Assembly: GCF_021739485.1 (NCBI RefSeq)
Contig: NZ_JAJFNK010000034.1
Span: 1 to 54,640 of the forward strand
From: Alicyclobacillus tolerans
Lineage (GTDB): Bacteria; Bacillota; Bacilli; Alicyclobacillales; Alicyclobacillaceae
Direction: 5' to 3'
DNA: 54,640 nucleotides
The notes under the pieces are model-generated. The model had not been told where the DNA came from. It ran no database searches and saw only the letters and a list, made by a program, of their open reading frames with translations. This document shows positions 16,735 through 26,660 of this stretch, one piece after another. The position numbers and the translations under genes are program-made. How positions within the stretch are numbered: the first letter of the stretch is position 1; every line of letters begins with the position of its first letter.

Positions 16735-18131
16735 TACGAAAAAGTGTGACCGCCAAGATCGGCGTTGCGATCATGGGATTAATTAGTGTTGTTCTTTTGG
16801 TCCAATACTTAGCGCTTGGACAATTGCTCAAAAATGCATTTTATAGCCAAGCGACGGAAGAATTGCTGGTACAGGGACAACAATACGCTCGAATGTCGGC
16901 TTCTGGCGGTTACATGATGATGCAGATGTTGTGCACCACCGCGAACACTTCGTTGGTTATGTTGAATACGAAGGGAGACATCATCACAGCCTCTCCCGCT
17001 CTGCACCTCGGGCAACCAAGTTCTGCAGACAAAGAGACGCTTCAAACCGCGTTGCGTGGCAAGTCGCAGATGCATAGCGGTTATAGCGACTTGTTTTCCG
17101 CAAAAGGTCTAACGGTTGCAGTACCGATGAAACAGTCGGGTGAGATTACTGGAGCCGTAGTCCTGTTCCGGCCACAAAGTGTCATCCAGACAGGTTTTCA
17201 GCAGCAGGAATGGCTCTTGGTTCTTGCTGGAATCGGAGCTATCCTCATGGCTCTTGGACTGACTGTGGTCCTATCGAAGCGTATTGCAGAGCCTTTGAAG
17301 CAAATGGCTGGAGCGACGCGGGAACTAGGCAAGGGGAATTTTGAGATGAGACTCCCCGTTGTAGGGGAAGACGAAGTCGCTAACTTGGGAGAATCGATCA
17401 ATGAATTGGCGGAAAACCTCCATCGTTTAGAGACCTCCCGGAAGGAGTTTCTCGCGGACATTTCACACGAATTAAGAACACCCATGAGCTATATTTGCGG
17501 TTATAGTCAGGTACTTGAAGAAGGATTTATCCAATCCCCCGAGGAGACCCAAAAGTACCTCCACATTATTTACGAAGAATCCAAGCGTCTCGAAACGCTC
17601 GTCAACGATTTGTTTGTATTGGCTCAAGCCGATGCCGGAATGTTGACGGTGGAAAAGCAATCAACTCAGCTCGAAAACTTTGTACAACAGGTCGTCGAGA
17701 CGATGCAAAAGAGGGTAGAAGATAAGCAAATTGAATTACAGCTTGACATTCCTACGTTGCCCACAGTGTATGTAGATCCACTGCGCATGGAGCAAGTCTT
17801 TATCAATTTGATCGATAACGCGATCCGATATACGCCGGCCGGAGGGCGAATCGTGGTTCAGGGCCAGACAGACGGTAGAGGAGTCGAGATTTCGATATCG
17901 GACACGGGAATCGGCATTCCCAAAGAGGACCTTCCACGTATTTGGGACCGGTTATACCGGGTTGAAAAATCTCGTTCTAGAGCGCGCGGAGGCACGGGTC
18001 TTGGCTTGGCCATCGTTAAACAAATCGTAGAACTTCATAGTGGCCATGTCACCGCCGAGAGTGTGGAAGGTAAAGGTACCACGATGCGGTTTTGGATTCC
18101 TCTTAAGTCTGAACCTGGCATGGCCGAGTGA
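16731..18131 (+). CDS. Membrane sensor histidine kinase (HAMP-HisKA-HATPase)
   Basis: This 466-residue kinase begins at TTG 16731, overlapping the regulator's stop (TTGA), with GAGGTGGGA upstream. TM1 is about residues 8-32, an extracytoplasmic domain spans about 33-165, TM2 about 166-188, and HAMP follows. HisKA contains H246 in ISHELRTP. The ATPase domain shows N in NLIDNAIRY, the DTGIGI box and GTGLGLAIV. The outer domain has a Met/Cys patch (GGYMMMQMLC) that could bind a thiophilic metal such as Cu(I), although it does not match CusS-type sensors I can recall. It pairs with the preceding regulator and lies downstream of copper efflux genes. Confidence 0.92.
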   Translation: MIRKSVTAKIGVAIMGLISVVLLVQYLALGQLLKNAFYSQATEELLVQGQQYARMSASGGYMMMQMLCTTANTSLVMLNTKGDIITASPALHLGQPSSADKETLQTALRGKSQMHSGYSDLFSAKGLTVAVPMKQSGEITGAVVLFRPQSVIQTGFQQQEWLLVLAGIGAILMALGLTVVLSKRIAEPLKQMAGATRELGKGNFEMRLPVVGEDEVANLGESINELAENLHRLETSRKEFLADISHELRTPMSYICGYSQVLEEGFIQSPEETQKYLHIIYEESKRLETLVNDLFVLAQADAGMLTVEKQSTQLENFVQQVVETMQKRVEDKQIELQLDIPTLPTVYVDPLRMEQVFINLIDNAIRYTPAGGRIVVQGQTDGRGVEISISDTGIGIPKEDLPRIWDRLYRVEKSRSRARGGTGLGLAIVKQIVELHSGHVTAESVEGKGTTMRFWIPLKSEPGMAE

Positions 18132-18411
18132 TGCGTTCGATACCATCTGTTGCCTGACAATCTCAGCGATCAAAGTGGCTAGATTGATCTAAAGCAAAGA
18201 ACAATTTACGACCTACTTTCTTAATGAAATTATAAAGTGCCGCAAGTATGGCCAGTCGCTGTCGCCAAAATGGATGCAGATAGTCGATTCAGTTTTGGCA
18301 GGTAGTGGTTGGAGTATATTACCACCAGACCACATTGTATTGTGTTGAACTAGCGAATAATTCCTCGAAGGGGAAGTCGCAATAGAATCAAGGCGCTTAA
18401 CATTGTGTGCA

Positions 18412-18639
18412 GTTTCCTTTGTAATTAACACCTCAAGGTTAGACTTTGAATTCTGGAATCTGAATTCTCCGGTGAGAATCGAAAAAGTTTCTGCCATTCC
18501 GTTCGGTATTGGACCTTGTTCAGTCTTTTACCTTGGTAAACTGTACTGGTCCATGCCTGGAGACATTTATTGGAGGCACAGAGCATCTCTAAAAGGTCGT
18601 CGGAAGGTATTGGGACAATACAACTCGCAAACGTGTTGA
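18412..18639 (+). pseudogene. Remnant of a CBO0543-like membrane protein
   Basis: The frame contains VSFVINTSRLDFEFWNLN followed by PVRIEKVSAIPFGIG. The intact gene at 44273..44776 has VSFVINTFGFALDFWNLN followed by PTRIETLSALPLDIG, so this is clearly a decayed paralogue. Neither the N-terminal helices nor the C-terminal half can be found in good shape around it, and there is no start signal. It sits in 1.8 kb of otherwise non-coding DNA. Confidence 0.7.
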
Positions 18640-19222
18640 GTGAGTTGTAGACATTCGGGTGTCGTGATCCATAAGGCGCCAGATGCACTGGCACTTATTG
18701 ATGGGATATGGCTATAACTTTGGTAGTGTGGAAACGCGGTGGAACACGAGTTCATTCATGCAAAGGTGAACAATGTTTCGGCAAAAATCGTTGGATAGGA
18801 GTTTATTAAACGCAGAACCTGTCTACCCGAGGAGAAACGCGTCAATGATAAATTAAATTACAAAATATTACAAATAATGAAAAAATGATATACAAGCGAG
18901 GGACATGGTTTTTTCCTATTGGCTACACACTACCTGCGATGATATGAGTTATCGTTTGACCAGACTTTGAAATCTAAAAGGTTCCCCAATCATACCAAAG
19001 CCCAACTGTCCTCCTCGTCCCATCACGACATCTATAATACGAAGTTGTTGCATGATGAGCAGGAAGCCAGCCAGCGTATTCAGCCAATGCAGTGCGGGAT
19101 TTTGTTGTGGCAAGGTAACCTTATTAGGCAGTCTACTTTCCTCCCGGTGTAGTTCAACTCCGGTTGTATAAAATTCTACGTACTTCTAACTGAACACCCG
19201 TCAGGACAAAGGAAAAGCGTCG

Positions 19223-19375
19223 ATGGATCAGATACAGACCGACAACCAAATTGAGCAACGAAAACAACATGAAATCTCTAGGATACCGTTCCAGATTTTA
19301 TTATTTTCTGTATTTGTCGCCATTGGAACCATTTCGAATATACATCCAGTACAATACCGGACGCAACCGCCGTAA
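19223..19375 (+). CDS. Possible 50-residue single-pass membrane peptide
   Basis: ATG 19223 is preceded by AAAGGAAAA at 9 nt. The frame reads a polar N-terminus (MDQIQTDNQIEQRKQHE), one hydrophobic segment (PFQILLFSVFVAIGTIS, about residues 23-40) and a short tail ending QPP. That is a coherent layout for a small membrane peptide, with a proper start. I know no family, and the surrounding DNA is decayed, so it could be a leftover 5' end of a longer gene. Confidence 0.35.
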   Translation: MDQIQTDNQIEQRKQHEISRIPFQILLFSVFVAIGTISNIHPVQYRTQPP

Positions 19376-19962
19376 GTGTTCACTTCGGCTTCGCCGGGAT
19401 AAGCAACAAATAGGCAAGCATTGCTTTTATTTGCATATAACCTCTTGCAGTAATTCCTATGCCAGGTGGATGCAAGAAGGGTAGGTCTCCACTTGTCAGT
19501 CTCCAAAACACGGGTCCCCTAAGAGAAAAATAAAATTGTCTGTGACGGACGATAATGATTCCAACATTAATGAAGGGTTCGTAATAGGTACTCTGCATCA
19601 AATTTGTGAAAATGCAACCTATACTCAAGTAGAAGCAATGGGATGACTTGAACTTGTAGTTAAAAAAGATATTTTTTCAAGATTAATCCTACGAATTTAA
19701 TTGTTGATGACTTCTCTAGTAAAATCGCTTTAGCATCGATTGTATAAGCCCATTTTGGATTGGCACGGATCTGGACAACTTTATGCATCGGAGGCATATG
19801 GGTATACGGCCTTTCATTGCTCTACTAGTGTTTTCATTTCGACCTGCTTTGTTTGATACTCCTAGATTTGTCGTGAACGTACGTCACCAATAAGATTGGG
19901 GCGTGCCCGCCCCAGACAGTTCTTCGTGTTTTTGTTTTTGACCGCGATGGAATTGAGCGAGG

Positions 19963-20328
19963 TTACCACAGAAAGGCCAACGCGAAAATCGCGGCAAAAG
20001 CTAGCCACCACCACCACCAGCCTCCATACCAACCTCCGTAGCCGGGATAACCCCAGCCACCGCCATAGGCTCTATAACTCGGTTGCCCATAACCACCCCA
20101 ACCTCCGTATCCGCCCCACTGGGCAAGCGCAAGGTCGAGTTTTTTTTCGTCATCTTTGTAACCTTCCTGGAAATGGCCGACCAGTCCCACAGGTGCATAC
20201 TGACGGGGTACCCGAATCAAGACAGCACGATTGTTGACATCCGTCACGATTCCCCGATGCATTCCCCATTGGGTGCGAAATTGTACCCATTTTCCGAGGT
20301 TATTAATACAATCCAGACGATTGCACAT
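19963..20328 (-). CDS. Gly/Tyr/Trp-rich protein with SH3-like head and C-terminal anchor
   Basis: The 121-residue product has a small beta-rich N-terminal part (residues 10-50: WVQFRTQWGMHRGIV...AVLIRVPRQYAPVG). A charged helix follows, then a repetitive Gly-Tyr-Trp tract (about 68-102), five consecutive Trp, and a hydrophobic end LAFAAIFALAFLW. GGGAGGG precedes the ATG on the minus strand. Proteins of this type occur in spore-formers next to YjcZ peptides, as here, so a spore-coat or forespore-membrane role is plausible but inferred. A copy of its last 16 codons is present at 5941-5988. Confidence 0.7.
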   Translation of the reverse strand: MCNRLDCINNLGKWVQFRTQWGMHRGIVTDVNNRAVLIRVPRQYAPVGLVGHFQEGYKDDEKKLDLALAQWGGYGGWGGYGQPSYRAYGGGWGYPGYGGWYGGWWWWWLAFAAIFALAFLW

Positions 20329-20448
20329 GTTCGTTCCCTCCCTCTCTCCCTTCTATTGTGGTACTTTTTAAATTTCCTAGGGGAAAACCGATTGCACACC
20401 CTTGTACGATTCACAAAGTGGGGGGGGCAGCCGGAATCTATCGTGAAA

Positions 20449-20568
20449 TTAAACAACAGGAGTCGTGGTGCAAGTTGTCACTGCATAAGGTACAAGCAGG
20501 ATAAACAGCACAAAGATGATCAAGAATACGACTGCCCAGCGTGTGTATCCGCCGAAAGCACCGTACAT
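20449..20568 (-). CDS. yjcZ: YjcZ-family sporulation peptide, 39 residues
   Basis: The minus-strand frame gives MYGAFGGYTRWAVVFLIIF, then a hydrophobic run to LLVP and a Thr-rich tail ending PVV. The Gly/Tyr head followed by one membrane helix is the YjcZ layout, known from Bacillus mother-cell-expressed genes. GAAGGGGGG lies upstream of ATG 20568. It is nearly identical over its first 27 residues to the peptide encoded at 20620..20730, so the pair is a tandem duplication. Confidence 0.8.
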   Translation of the reverse strand: MYGAFGGYTRWAVVFLIIFVLFILLVPYAVTTCTTTPVV

Positions 20569-20619
20569 CGTGGCCCCCCCTTCTTCAACAACCTCATAAC
20601 ATTCCTGTAACAATTGGCA

Positions 20620-20730
20620 TTAATAGCTAGTTGCTCCGCCGTATCCCGGAACGAGCAAGAAGAACAGAACGAAAATGATTAGAAACACGACCGCCCAACT
20701 GGTGTATCCCCCAAAAGTTCCTCCATACAT
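20620..20730 (-). CDS. yjcZ: YjcZ-family sporulation peptide, 36 residues
   Basis: This frame reads MYGGTFGGYTSWAVVFLIIF and then VLFFLLVPGYGGATSY, a YjcZ-type Gly/Tyr head plus a single membrane helix. ATG 20730 follows GAAGGGAG at about 11 nt on the minus strand. It lies upstream of its paralogue (52 bp between them) and downstream of the SpoVIF-like gene. B. subtilis also has yjcZ next to spoVIF, which supports both calls. Confidence 0.8.
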   Translation of the reverse strand: MYGGTFGGYTSWAVVFLIIFVLFFLLVPGYGGATSY

Positions 20731-20977
20731 TTTTCATACACTCCCTTCCCCAACGACATGATGCAAAGTATGTGGCGGGACAGGTACGTCGTGGCGGTAT
20801 TTGTCCATGGTCAATCACACAATTCTCAAAGTCACATGCCAGACCGTTGCTACGGTTATCACCACCAACTCCACGGCCAGAACCCACGACTTCGGTTGTC
20901 CAACGGTAGGTATGTCGCCAACACCTATTCGGAACTTGTTACCCTGAGGGATCATCCATGTCGAGCGCAATGCAAAA

Positions 20978-21002
20978 CAAAACGCCTTCTATCGGCGTTT
21001 TG
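20978..21002 (-). terminator. Intrinsic terminator after the SpoVIF-like gene
   Basis: On the minus strand CAAAACGCC and GGCGTTTTG form a 9-bp stem with a 7-nt loop, followed by TTTTGC. It lies 109 bp past the stop at 21111 and fits a minus-strand intrinsic terminator, separating that gene from the two yjcZ genes. Confidence 0.65.
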
Positions 21003-21110
21003 TGTGTTGAGGAACCCCTATTCTGTATCCATTCTCTTCAAAATGGTGGACCCCAAAATCTACTCCAGTGTGTCCGTCCATATAGATACACATCGCGCAG
21101 GTATTGCGTG

Positions 21111-21386
21111 TCATCCAAAAACGAGGTTCCACATTCTCGCGCGATGATGAGGATTGTGTGGATCACACCTTTGTGCGATCACGAATCGGATGGCCGCAGC
21201 GCGCTGCCCCGGTGTAATCGGAACCCCCAGCGTGCTGCAAAGTTGGTCAACCATCGTGCCAACTGCGTATGGATCTTGCAAGGCTGCGTGGTTGTAGGAA
21301 TACAAAATGGATCGTACACGTCGCCAGTGTACCGGGTTCATCATCTTCCAGAGAAATGTATTCATGAGGCGTGGATCGATGCCCAT
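21111..21386 (-). CDS. spoVIF: Stage VI sporulation protein F-like protein
   Basis: The 91-residue product has an N-terminal helical part and a C-terminal block AVGTMVDQLCSTLGVPITP followed by RAAAIRFVIAQRCDP. This aligns in my memory with SpoVIF (YjcC): a segment before ...LVKQVSKMANVPVS...DQIVKAIVNN. SpoVIF controls late GerE-dependent coat gene expression in Bacillus. ATG 21384-21386 has AAGGAGGGG 7 nt upstream, so I prefer it to the longer frame starting at 21410. Adjacent yjcZ genes match the B. subtilis neighbourhood. The match is by eye and partial. Confidence 0.6.
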   Translation of the reverse strand: MGIDPRLMNTFLWKMMNPVHWRRVRSILYSYNHAALQDPYAVGTMVDQLCSTLGVPITPGQRAAAIRFVIAQRCDPHNPHHRARMWNLVFG

Positions 21387-21617
21387 CAGCTCCCCTCCTT
21401 CCCTGAACAATTACTCCATCCTATTCGGAGGTCGTACAAGATACTCAGGGCAGTTAACCTCCGGCGTTTATCACGCTAGGCAGTTGTCTTTGGCATGTCC
21501 ATTGGATATTTGTCCTCTACGTCTAGGTTTTCACCATCATATATTAGGGCACGTCGCAATGTCATCACTTTTCAATGGATGACAGGCGTACACCAGATGC
21601 AAAAGGGCTGTTTGAAG

Positions 21618-23546
21618 ATGAAGGACCGACTTGGGGAAGAAATACATCGGTATACCAAGCAGATATGTCAGTCTCAACGCAGTGATGGCTCATGGCGTTT
21701 CTGCTTTCAAAGCGGGAGCATGACGAATGCATATATGATTCTTTTGATCAAGTCTCTTAACCTGGAAGAAAAGGATTTGATGGATGATTTAAGTTGTTGT
21801 CTTTTGTCAACTCAACACGAAAGTGGGGCATGGCAGTTATTCCCTGACAATCAGGGAGATCTTTCCGCTACCGTAGAGGCATATTTTGCATTACTTTGTG
21901 CGTCAAGCGTACAAGGCATGAAGATTCCTGGTTCAGAGGACGGCTTAACGAAAGCAAGTGCGTACCTGCTAGAGCACGGTAAACATAATGCCCTGGGGTT
22001 ATCGACAAAAGTGATGTTGGCGCTGATGGGACTAGGAAGCTGGAAGTCGTTTTCGGTACCTCCCGAACTTGTCTTACTGCCGAAATGGGCACCTTTCAAC
22101 TTATATGACTTCGTCGGATCCGCGCGGGCACATATTGTACCCGTGTTGATTGCGTCGCACAAACAGTTTCAGTTGTCAGTGTTAGACACGTTGTTCCAAC
22201 AGGAAAGTATATGGAAAATTCCCCGTCTTAGCTTAGAATGGATGACAAAGAATCCTCCAATTAAGTCAGACTGGAATACGAAGCTCCAGGCTGATTGGGC
22301 AAAGAAACGGCTTAAGTCACTGGGTAGTTTGGCACGTTGGATACCAAGAGAGTATCGTGGTAAAGCCATTGTTAGATTAGAAGATTACATGCGGTCGAAA
22401 ATAGAACCGGATGGTACCTTGTTGAGCGCGGCCAGTGCAACCTATCTCATGGTTTACTCGCTGTTGGCACTTGGTTATCCTCGTAAGCACCCGTTGGTCG
22501 TCAACGCAGTACAGGGACTCAAATCCCTCGTATACAGAGGCAATCACATAACACACGTGCAGAATTCGACATCCACAGTATGGGATACGGCTCTACTTAG
22601 TTATGCCCTACTAACAGCAGGAGTAGACCCACATCACCCAACGTTGAAATCTGCTTCCAGCTACTTGTTATCCCGTCAACACCACCTAAAGGGGGATTGG
22701 GCGTTCCATGCGCGAAATGCAATACCAGGTGGTTGGGGTTTTTCCGACGTCAATACCCTCAATCCGGATGTGGACGATACGGGAGCGGCTCTGCGGGCGA
22801 TTAACCCTTTAGCGTCTGACGTGAATGATAGCGGTCGCCCAGCTTGGGATAAAGGGTTAGCTTGGCTACTGGCAATGCAGAACGATGATGGCGGGTGGCC
22901 GGCATTTGAGCGGAATGTGAACAAAAAACTATTTTCTGAACTCGATGTGGATGGTATGTCCGGAACGCTTGTCGATCCTTCTGCAGCTGATTTGACCGGA
23001 CGGACCCTTGAGTTACTGGGCAACTACGCCCACTTCTCCAACAATCACCCCGTCATACAACGAGCCATTCGTTGGTTGCGCAGACATCAAGAAAGCGATG
23101 GATCGTGGTACGGACGTTGGGGCATATGCTACATCTATGGAACGTGGGCTGCCCTGACGGGTCTGAAAGCTGTAGGTGTGGACTCACGTAATCCCATGAT
23201 TGAAAAAGCGGTAGGCTGGCTTTTGCGCATTCAAAATGCAGATGGCGGTTGGGGGGAATCGTGTTATAGTGACGTACGGAAGAAGTATGTCCCGTTGTGT
23301 CACAGTACATTGACTCAGACGGCCTGGGCGGTGGATGCGTTAACTTCAGTTTTCGACGAACTCATCTCTCCCATTACGCGAGGTATAGAATATTTGCTTT
23401 TACACGGTAAAGATGAAGGCATCTCTAGAACGTACCCAACGGGAGCAGGATTGCCTGGGGGATTTTACATCTACTATCATAGTTATCCTCTTGTGTGGCC
23501 ATTGTTGGCGTTCAGTCACTACAAGAACAAATACGATGATATGTAG
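21618..23546 (+). CDS. sqhC: Squalene-hopene cyclase family, sporulenol-synthase (SqhC) type
   Basis: This 642-residue class II terpene cyclase folds polyprenes without ionising a phosphate. The protonating Asp motif is DVDDT in NPDVDDTGAAL. Several QW repeats are visible (QRSDGSW, QNDDGGW, QESDGSW, QNADGGW). The overall text matches B. subtilis SqhC (sporulenol synthase, acting on tetraprenyl-beta-curcumene) more than Alicyclobacillus hopene synthase: NSTSTVWDTAL, VPGGWGFS, VDPSTADLTGR-like and WYGRWGICYIYGTWAAL blocks. Start ATG 21618 is chosen because homology begins there; its ribosome site is weak. It stands beside spore genes, consistent with making a spore-envelope triterpenoid. Confidence 0.9.
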   Translation: MKDRLGEEIHRYTKQICQSQRSDGSWRFCFQSGSMTNAYMILLIKSLNLEEKDLMDDLSCCLLSTQHESGAWQLFPDNQGDLSATVEAYFALLCASSVQGMKIPGSEDGLTKASAYLLEHGKHNALGLSTKVMLALMGLGSWKSFSVPPELVLLPKWAPFNLYDFVGSARAHIVPVLIASHKQFQLSVLDTLFQQESIWKIPRLSLEWMTKNPPIKSDWNTKLQADWAKKRLKSLGSLARWIPREYRGKAIVRLEDYMRSKIEPDGTLLSAASATYLMVYSLLALGYPRKHPLVVNAVQGLKSLVYRGNHITHVQNSTSTVWDTALLSYALLTAGVDPHHPTLKSASSYLLSRQHHLKGDWAFHARNAIPGGWGFSDVNTLNPDVDDTGAALRAINPLASDVNDSGRPAWDKGLAWLLAMQNDDGGWPAFERNVNKKLFSELDVDGMSGTLVDPSAADLTGRTLELLGNYAHFSNNHPVIQRAIRWLRRHQESDGSWYGRWGICYIYGTWAALTGLKAVGVDSRNPMIEKAVGWLLRIQNADGGWGESCYSDVRKKYVPLCHSTLTQTAWAVDALTSVFDELISPITRGIEYLLLHGKDEGISRTYPTGAGLPGGFYIYYHSYPLVWPLLAFSHYKNKYDDM

Positions 23547-24617
23547 TTGCTTGTCACGCTCAATGTCCCGTCTACCCCGACAAGCGGGCTGGGATGCCTG
23601 GGCGAAGTTTGCGCTTCATGAGGGAATATCAGAAACGATAGGGGGAGGGTGTGTTGGCGAAATTTGGTTTTGCAGTTTAAGTAGGGCTTCTAAATGAAGT
23701 ATATTCATGATTGAATTGTATCCAAAGCCAACACAATTGTACAGTATATCCCAACTCGATATGACGGCAACAGAAATCAAAGTGGTCGATCATATCGGGA
23801 TTACTTAACCTCGGGTACCGTATCAGGTACTTTACTTTCACTCATGCTTCCTGATTTCAGGAAAATACGCAAAATTCCTAAGAAACGATTTGATATTCGA
23901 GTTTGTTACCCATCATCGATGATTCATAAGGCATATTTATGCATATTTATGGCCCTTCGGCATCCTAATTTACAAGGAGTTTTTGGCGTTCGTAGGCGAA
24001 CAGGCTGATGACTGGTTAACGCGAAAGGGACATCCTGGCAACGTAATGGGAGAATGCGGCCGGGACGGCGACGGCGTTGTCGAAACATGGGTCAATCTAT
24101 GCTTGGTGTGGCCGAATCTGACGTACATGAAACCAGTGTATCATTACGTCGTGATGGTGAATATGCTACTCATAGCAACCATGCGCATCAGGTTTATGTG
24201 GTGCAATTAACCTGCAACGATAGTGAAGTTGCCTTGCTGTAATCAAGGTTCTATTTTTTACTATAAATGGAGCGGTGCCTAAGAACGACGAAGGTCGCTA
24301 ACTTCCAGTGTTTTTAATAGGGTTCCAACGGATGGCACTGCCATTGGGCTGTCTTCTTTGAAAACGGTTATTGCCGACCTTGGTGGTATGACCATCGTTT
24401 CCGAACCCTGAAAACGTTGCTACAAATGATGCTCTTATATGCTACGAATTGATATCCTGTCGAACTCATTACGTTTCGTCGCTTCTCAGTGCATAACACT
24501 GGTTACTTCAGAAAATACCTTGGTGTTATGTGGTGAATTTCGACGAGGGTTTGCCCGTAATGACTCGTATGGATTCCTATTGAAACTGCTTAGAGTTCGT
24601 CAGGAGGCTACTTTTAT
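23547..24617. other. Intergenic region, about 1.1 kb
   Basis: No supported gene or remnant. Short plus frames (for example 23983..24210) lack ribosome binding sites, and I recognise nothing in them. Confidence 0.4.
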
Positions 24618-25655
24618 ATGAAAATCGGACGTAACGAACCTTGTCCCTGCGGAAGCGGCAAGAAGTTCAAAAAATGTTGTATTGATCAACCTGAGTACCA
24701 ATGGCATCCTCCTGTACTGCCGTTGCCGAAAACCAGAGTGGATGATCTCGTGGTTCAACATGACACTGACGAAGTTGGCTTCATGGAACACCCGACGCAG
24801 ATTAAGGTAATATTTAATTTCCACTGGTCTCCCGAAAAAATCCTCAAAATGGACAATAAAATGATTTTCAAGAAATTTCGCGCTTTTGGACTGCCACTGA
24901 CAGAACATTTATTTCGAACCCAGACAGACACGGTGGATTCGGCGCAAGAACTGGTTGGTTGGTGGTTTTCCTATGAGCAACTGAACCGGCTCGGAAAGGA
25001 TCGGTATTTCCCCCTTTTTGCGGCACGGGTACTTTGGGAGCGCTTACGGCCAGACAAACCTTGTTTCGAACAATTTGCAGAATGGATGGAGCAAGGATAC
25101 GAATGGTGGCCACAAAACGAAATCCGTACCTTCACCCCTTGGTGGACTTTGTGGGAGTCTGTTAAAACGTGGGCAAAGCACCATGAAATCCGTAATATAG
25201 AGGTTCTGGATGAGCAATTGCATGAGTATGTTATTAACTCTTTTCAGAATTGGCTTAACGATTTTGATACGTTACTTCATCATTTATGCTTGTGCGACCA
25301 AATGTTTGCAAGAAGAAGATTAGAATTGGCGAGAGATGCAGAGGCATTATTTACGGAAGCTGACGCATTAACTCGGCTCAATTGGGGGCGTGCGCAAGGC
25401 GAATCGTTGTTTCGGTTGGACGACCCCGAAGGTGGCGATGTGATCTATCGACGGCTGGTAGAGCAATTTCCAGATGATGCATGGGTATACATTGGATGGG
25501 GTGACGAGTACAGCCCGGAGTTCGCTGCCGCACCAGCGTATATCGATCCCACAAAAGCGTTACAGATTTACTCTACGGGACTCAAACATGGAACAAACGA
25601 AGACGAAGAAATCCAGAAGCGCATTCAACAAATTGTGGTCCCACCAACAACCTGA
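24618..25655 (+). CDS. SEC-C-motif protein of unknown function
   Basis: The 345-residue protein opens with a SEC-C zinc-binding motif (NEPCPCGSGKKFKKCC, residues 5-20; Cys ligands in CPC and CC), the module found at the SecA C-terminus. The rest is a soluble, Trp-rich helical region with tetratricopeptide-like character near the end (EGGDVIYRRLVEQFPDDAWVY, GWGDEY). The start follows TCAGGAGGC. Proteins of this build are common and mostly uncharacterised; zinc-mediated interaction with SecB or ribosomes is known for the motif, not for this protein. No operon partner is evident. Confidence 0.75.
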   Translation: MKIGRNEPCPCGSGKKFKKCCIDQPEYQWHPPVLPLPKTRVDDLVVQHDTDEVGFMEHPTQIKVIFNFHWSPEKILKMDNKMIFKKFRAFGLPLTEHLFRTQTDTVDSAQELVGWWFSYEQLNRLGKDRYFPLFAARVLWERLRPDKPCFEQFAEWMEQGYEWWPQNEIRTFTPWWTLWESVKTWAKHHEIRNIEVLDEQLHEYVINSFQNWLNDFDTLLHHLCLCDQMFARRRLELARDAEALFTEADALTRLNWGRAQGESLFRLDDPEGGDVIYRRLVEQFPDDAWVYIGWGDEYSPEFAAAPAYIDPTKALQIYSTGLKHGTNEDEEIQKRIQQIVVPPTT

Positions 25656-25862
25656 TACACAACCCACGACAATTTCTGAATGACAAAAATCGTTTTATAA
25701 ACTGAGTCGGACTAGGAGCTTTCGCAGCTAGCGACGAAACAGGTTTACGTTGAGATGATGCGCTTTACACCAGGCACAGATGTTTGGCCAACTGGCACGA
25801 AAGTCTTCAATACGTTTTTCCCAATGGCTTGGTAATTCGGGGATACTTCATAAATTGAAAAC

Positions 25863-26027
25863 TCAAGGGTTTCGGGTACCATTTGTCGAATACAAGTGTA
25901 TGGATTTTGAGCGGAACAAGCGAAAAACCGTGCACTTAGAGGACGAACTTTGTAGCGGTCGACATGCATCCTTAAAATCCTTTGCCATACCGTTTTTAAC
26001 ATTCAACATCACAGCTTCAAAAATCAT
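25863..26027 (-). pseudogene. 5' fragment of an antibiotic-biosynthesis-monooxygenase (ABM) gene
   Basis: The frame starts MIFEAVMLNVKNGMAKDF, typical of the small ABM family of heme- or quinone-modifying dimers, with a perfect AAAGGAG upstream of ATG 26027. After about 20 residues it loses resemblance and stops at 54 codons. Farther on, another frame (about 25737-25840) reads WEKRIEDFRASWPN and ends NLFRR, which looks like the end of some other or frameshifted protein. The gene has its start signals but no intact body. Confidence 0.6.
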
Positions 26028-26660
26028 TTTGACGTCTCCTTTATAGTGACTTGTCCCTGAAATTCCACACACATCATAGAAATCCTGGTAAAAGCTTTAG
26101 AAGAGCCTCTTGAGTTTATCTGCCCTTTCTGACTTAAATGTAGTACACGGGGAACTGCGCCTAAACCATCGCCGCGTTTTTATGCAATTTGGAGAAAAGT
26201 TTAACAAGACCCTTTCCGATCGCGTCATTTTGAATACCTGACTGAAGTAGAATGCGTGAATTCTCTAACGTACTCGCAGCTACCATCCCGTTCATCCTGT
26301 AACCGCGAACCCATCAAGTGACGTAGAAAGCCATCCTATTGGTTTTAGACCAGACTACATCCAACATCGATTAGAAAGTAGGTCATAAGGGAAGAATCAA
26401 AAGGCAGTTCTTCCTGATACGCCTCATGACAGGCGCTATCGCGGCAACTTCGAGGCATCGTTGCAATTGGTTCTAAAATGATTTTTGCATGAATATTCCG
26501 TTCTCTTGTGATACCGTAATGTCGCAAGATGATAGGGTGGCCTACTCAAAATATTCCACAATAGGAAATGGGTCGTACAAGTGATGCAACAAACTTGGGC
26601 AAATCGAAAACTGTTATGTCGGTTGAAGGAATTGTCAGATGAGGTTTATCATCGAGAAAT

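Noticed and set aside
19228..19628. Overlapping minus-strand frames near 19.4 kb
   Set aside because: They overlap each other and the better-supported 50-codon plus-strand frame, with no start signals.
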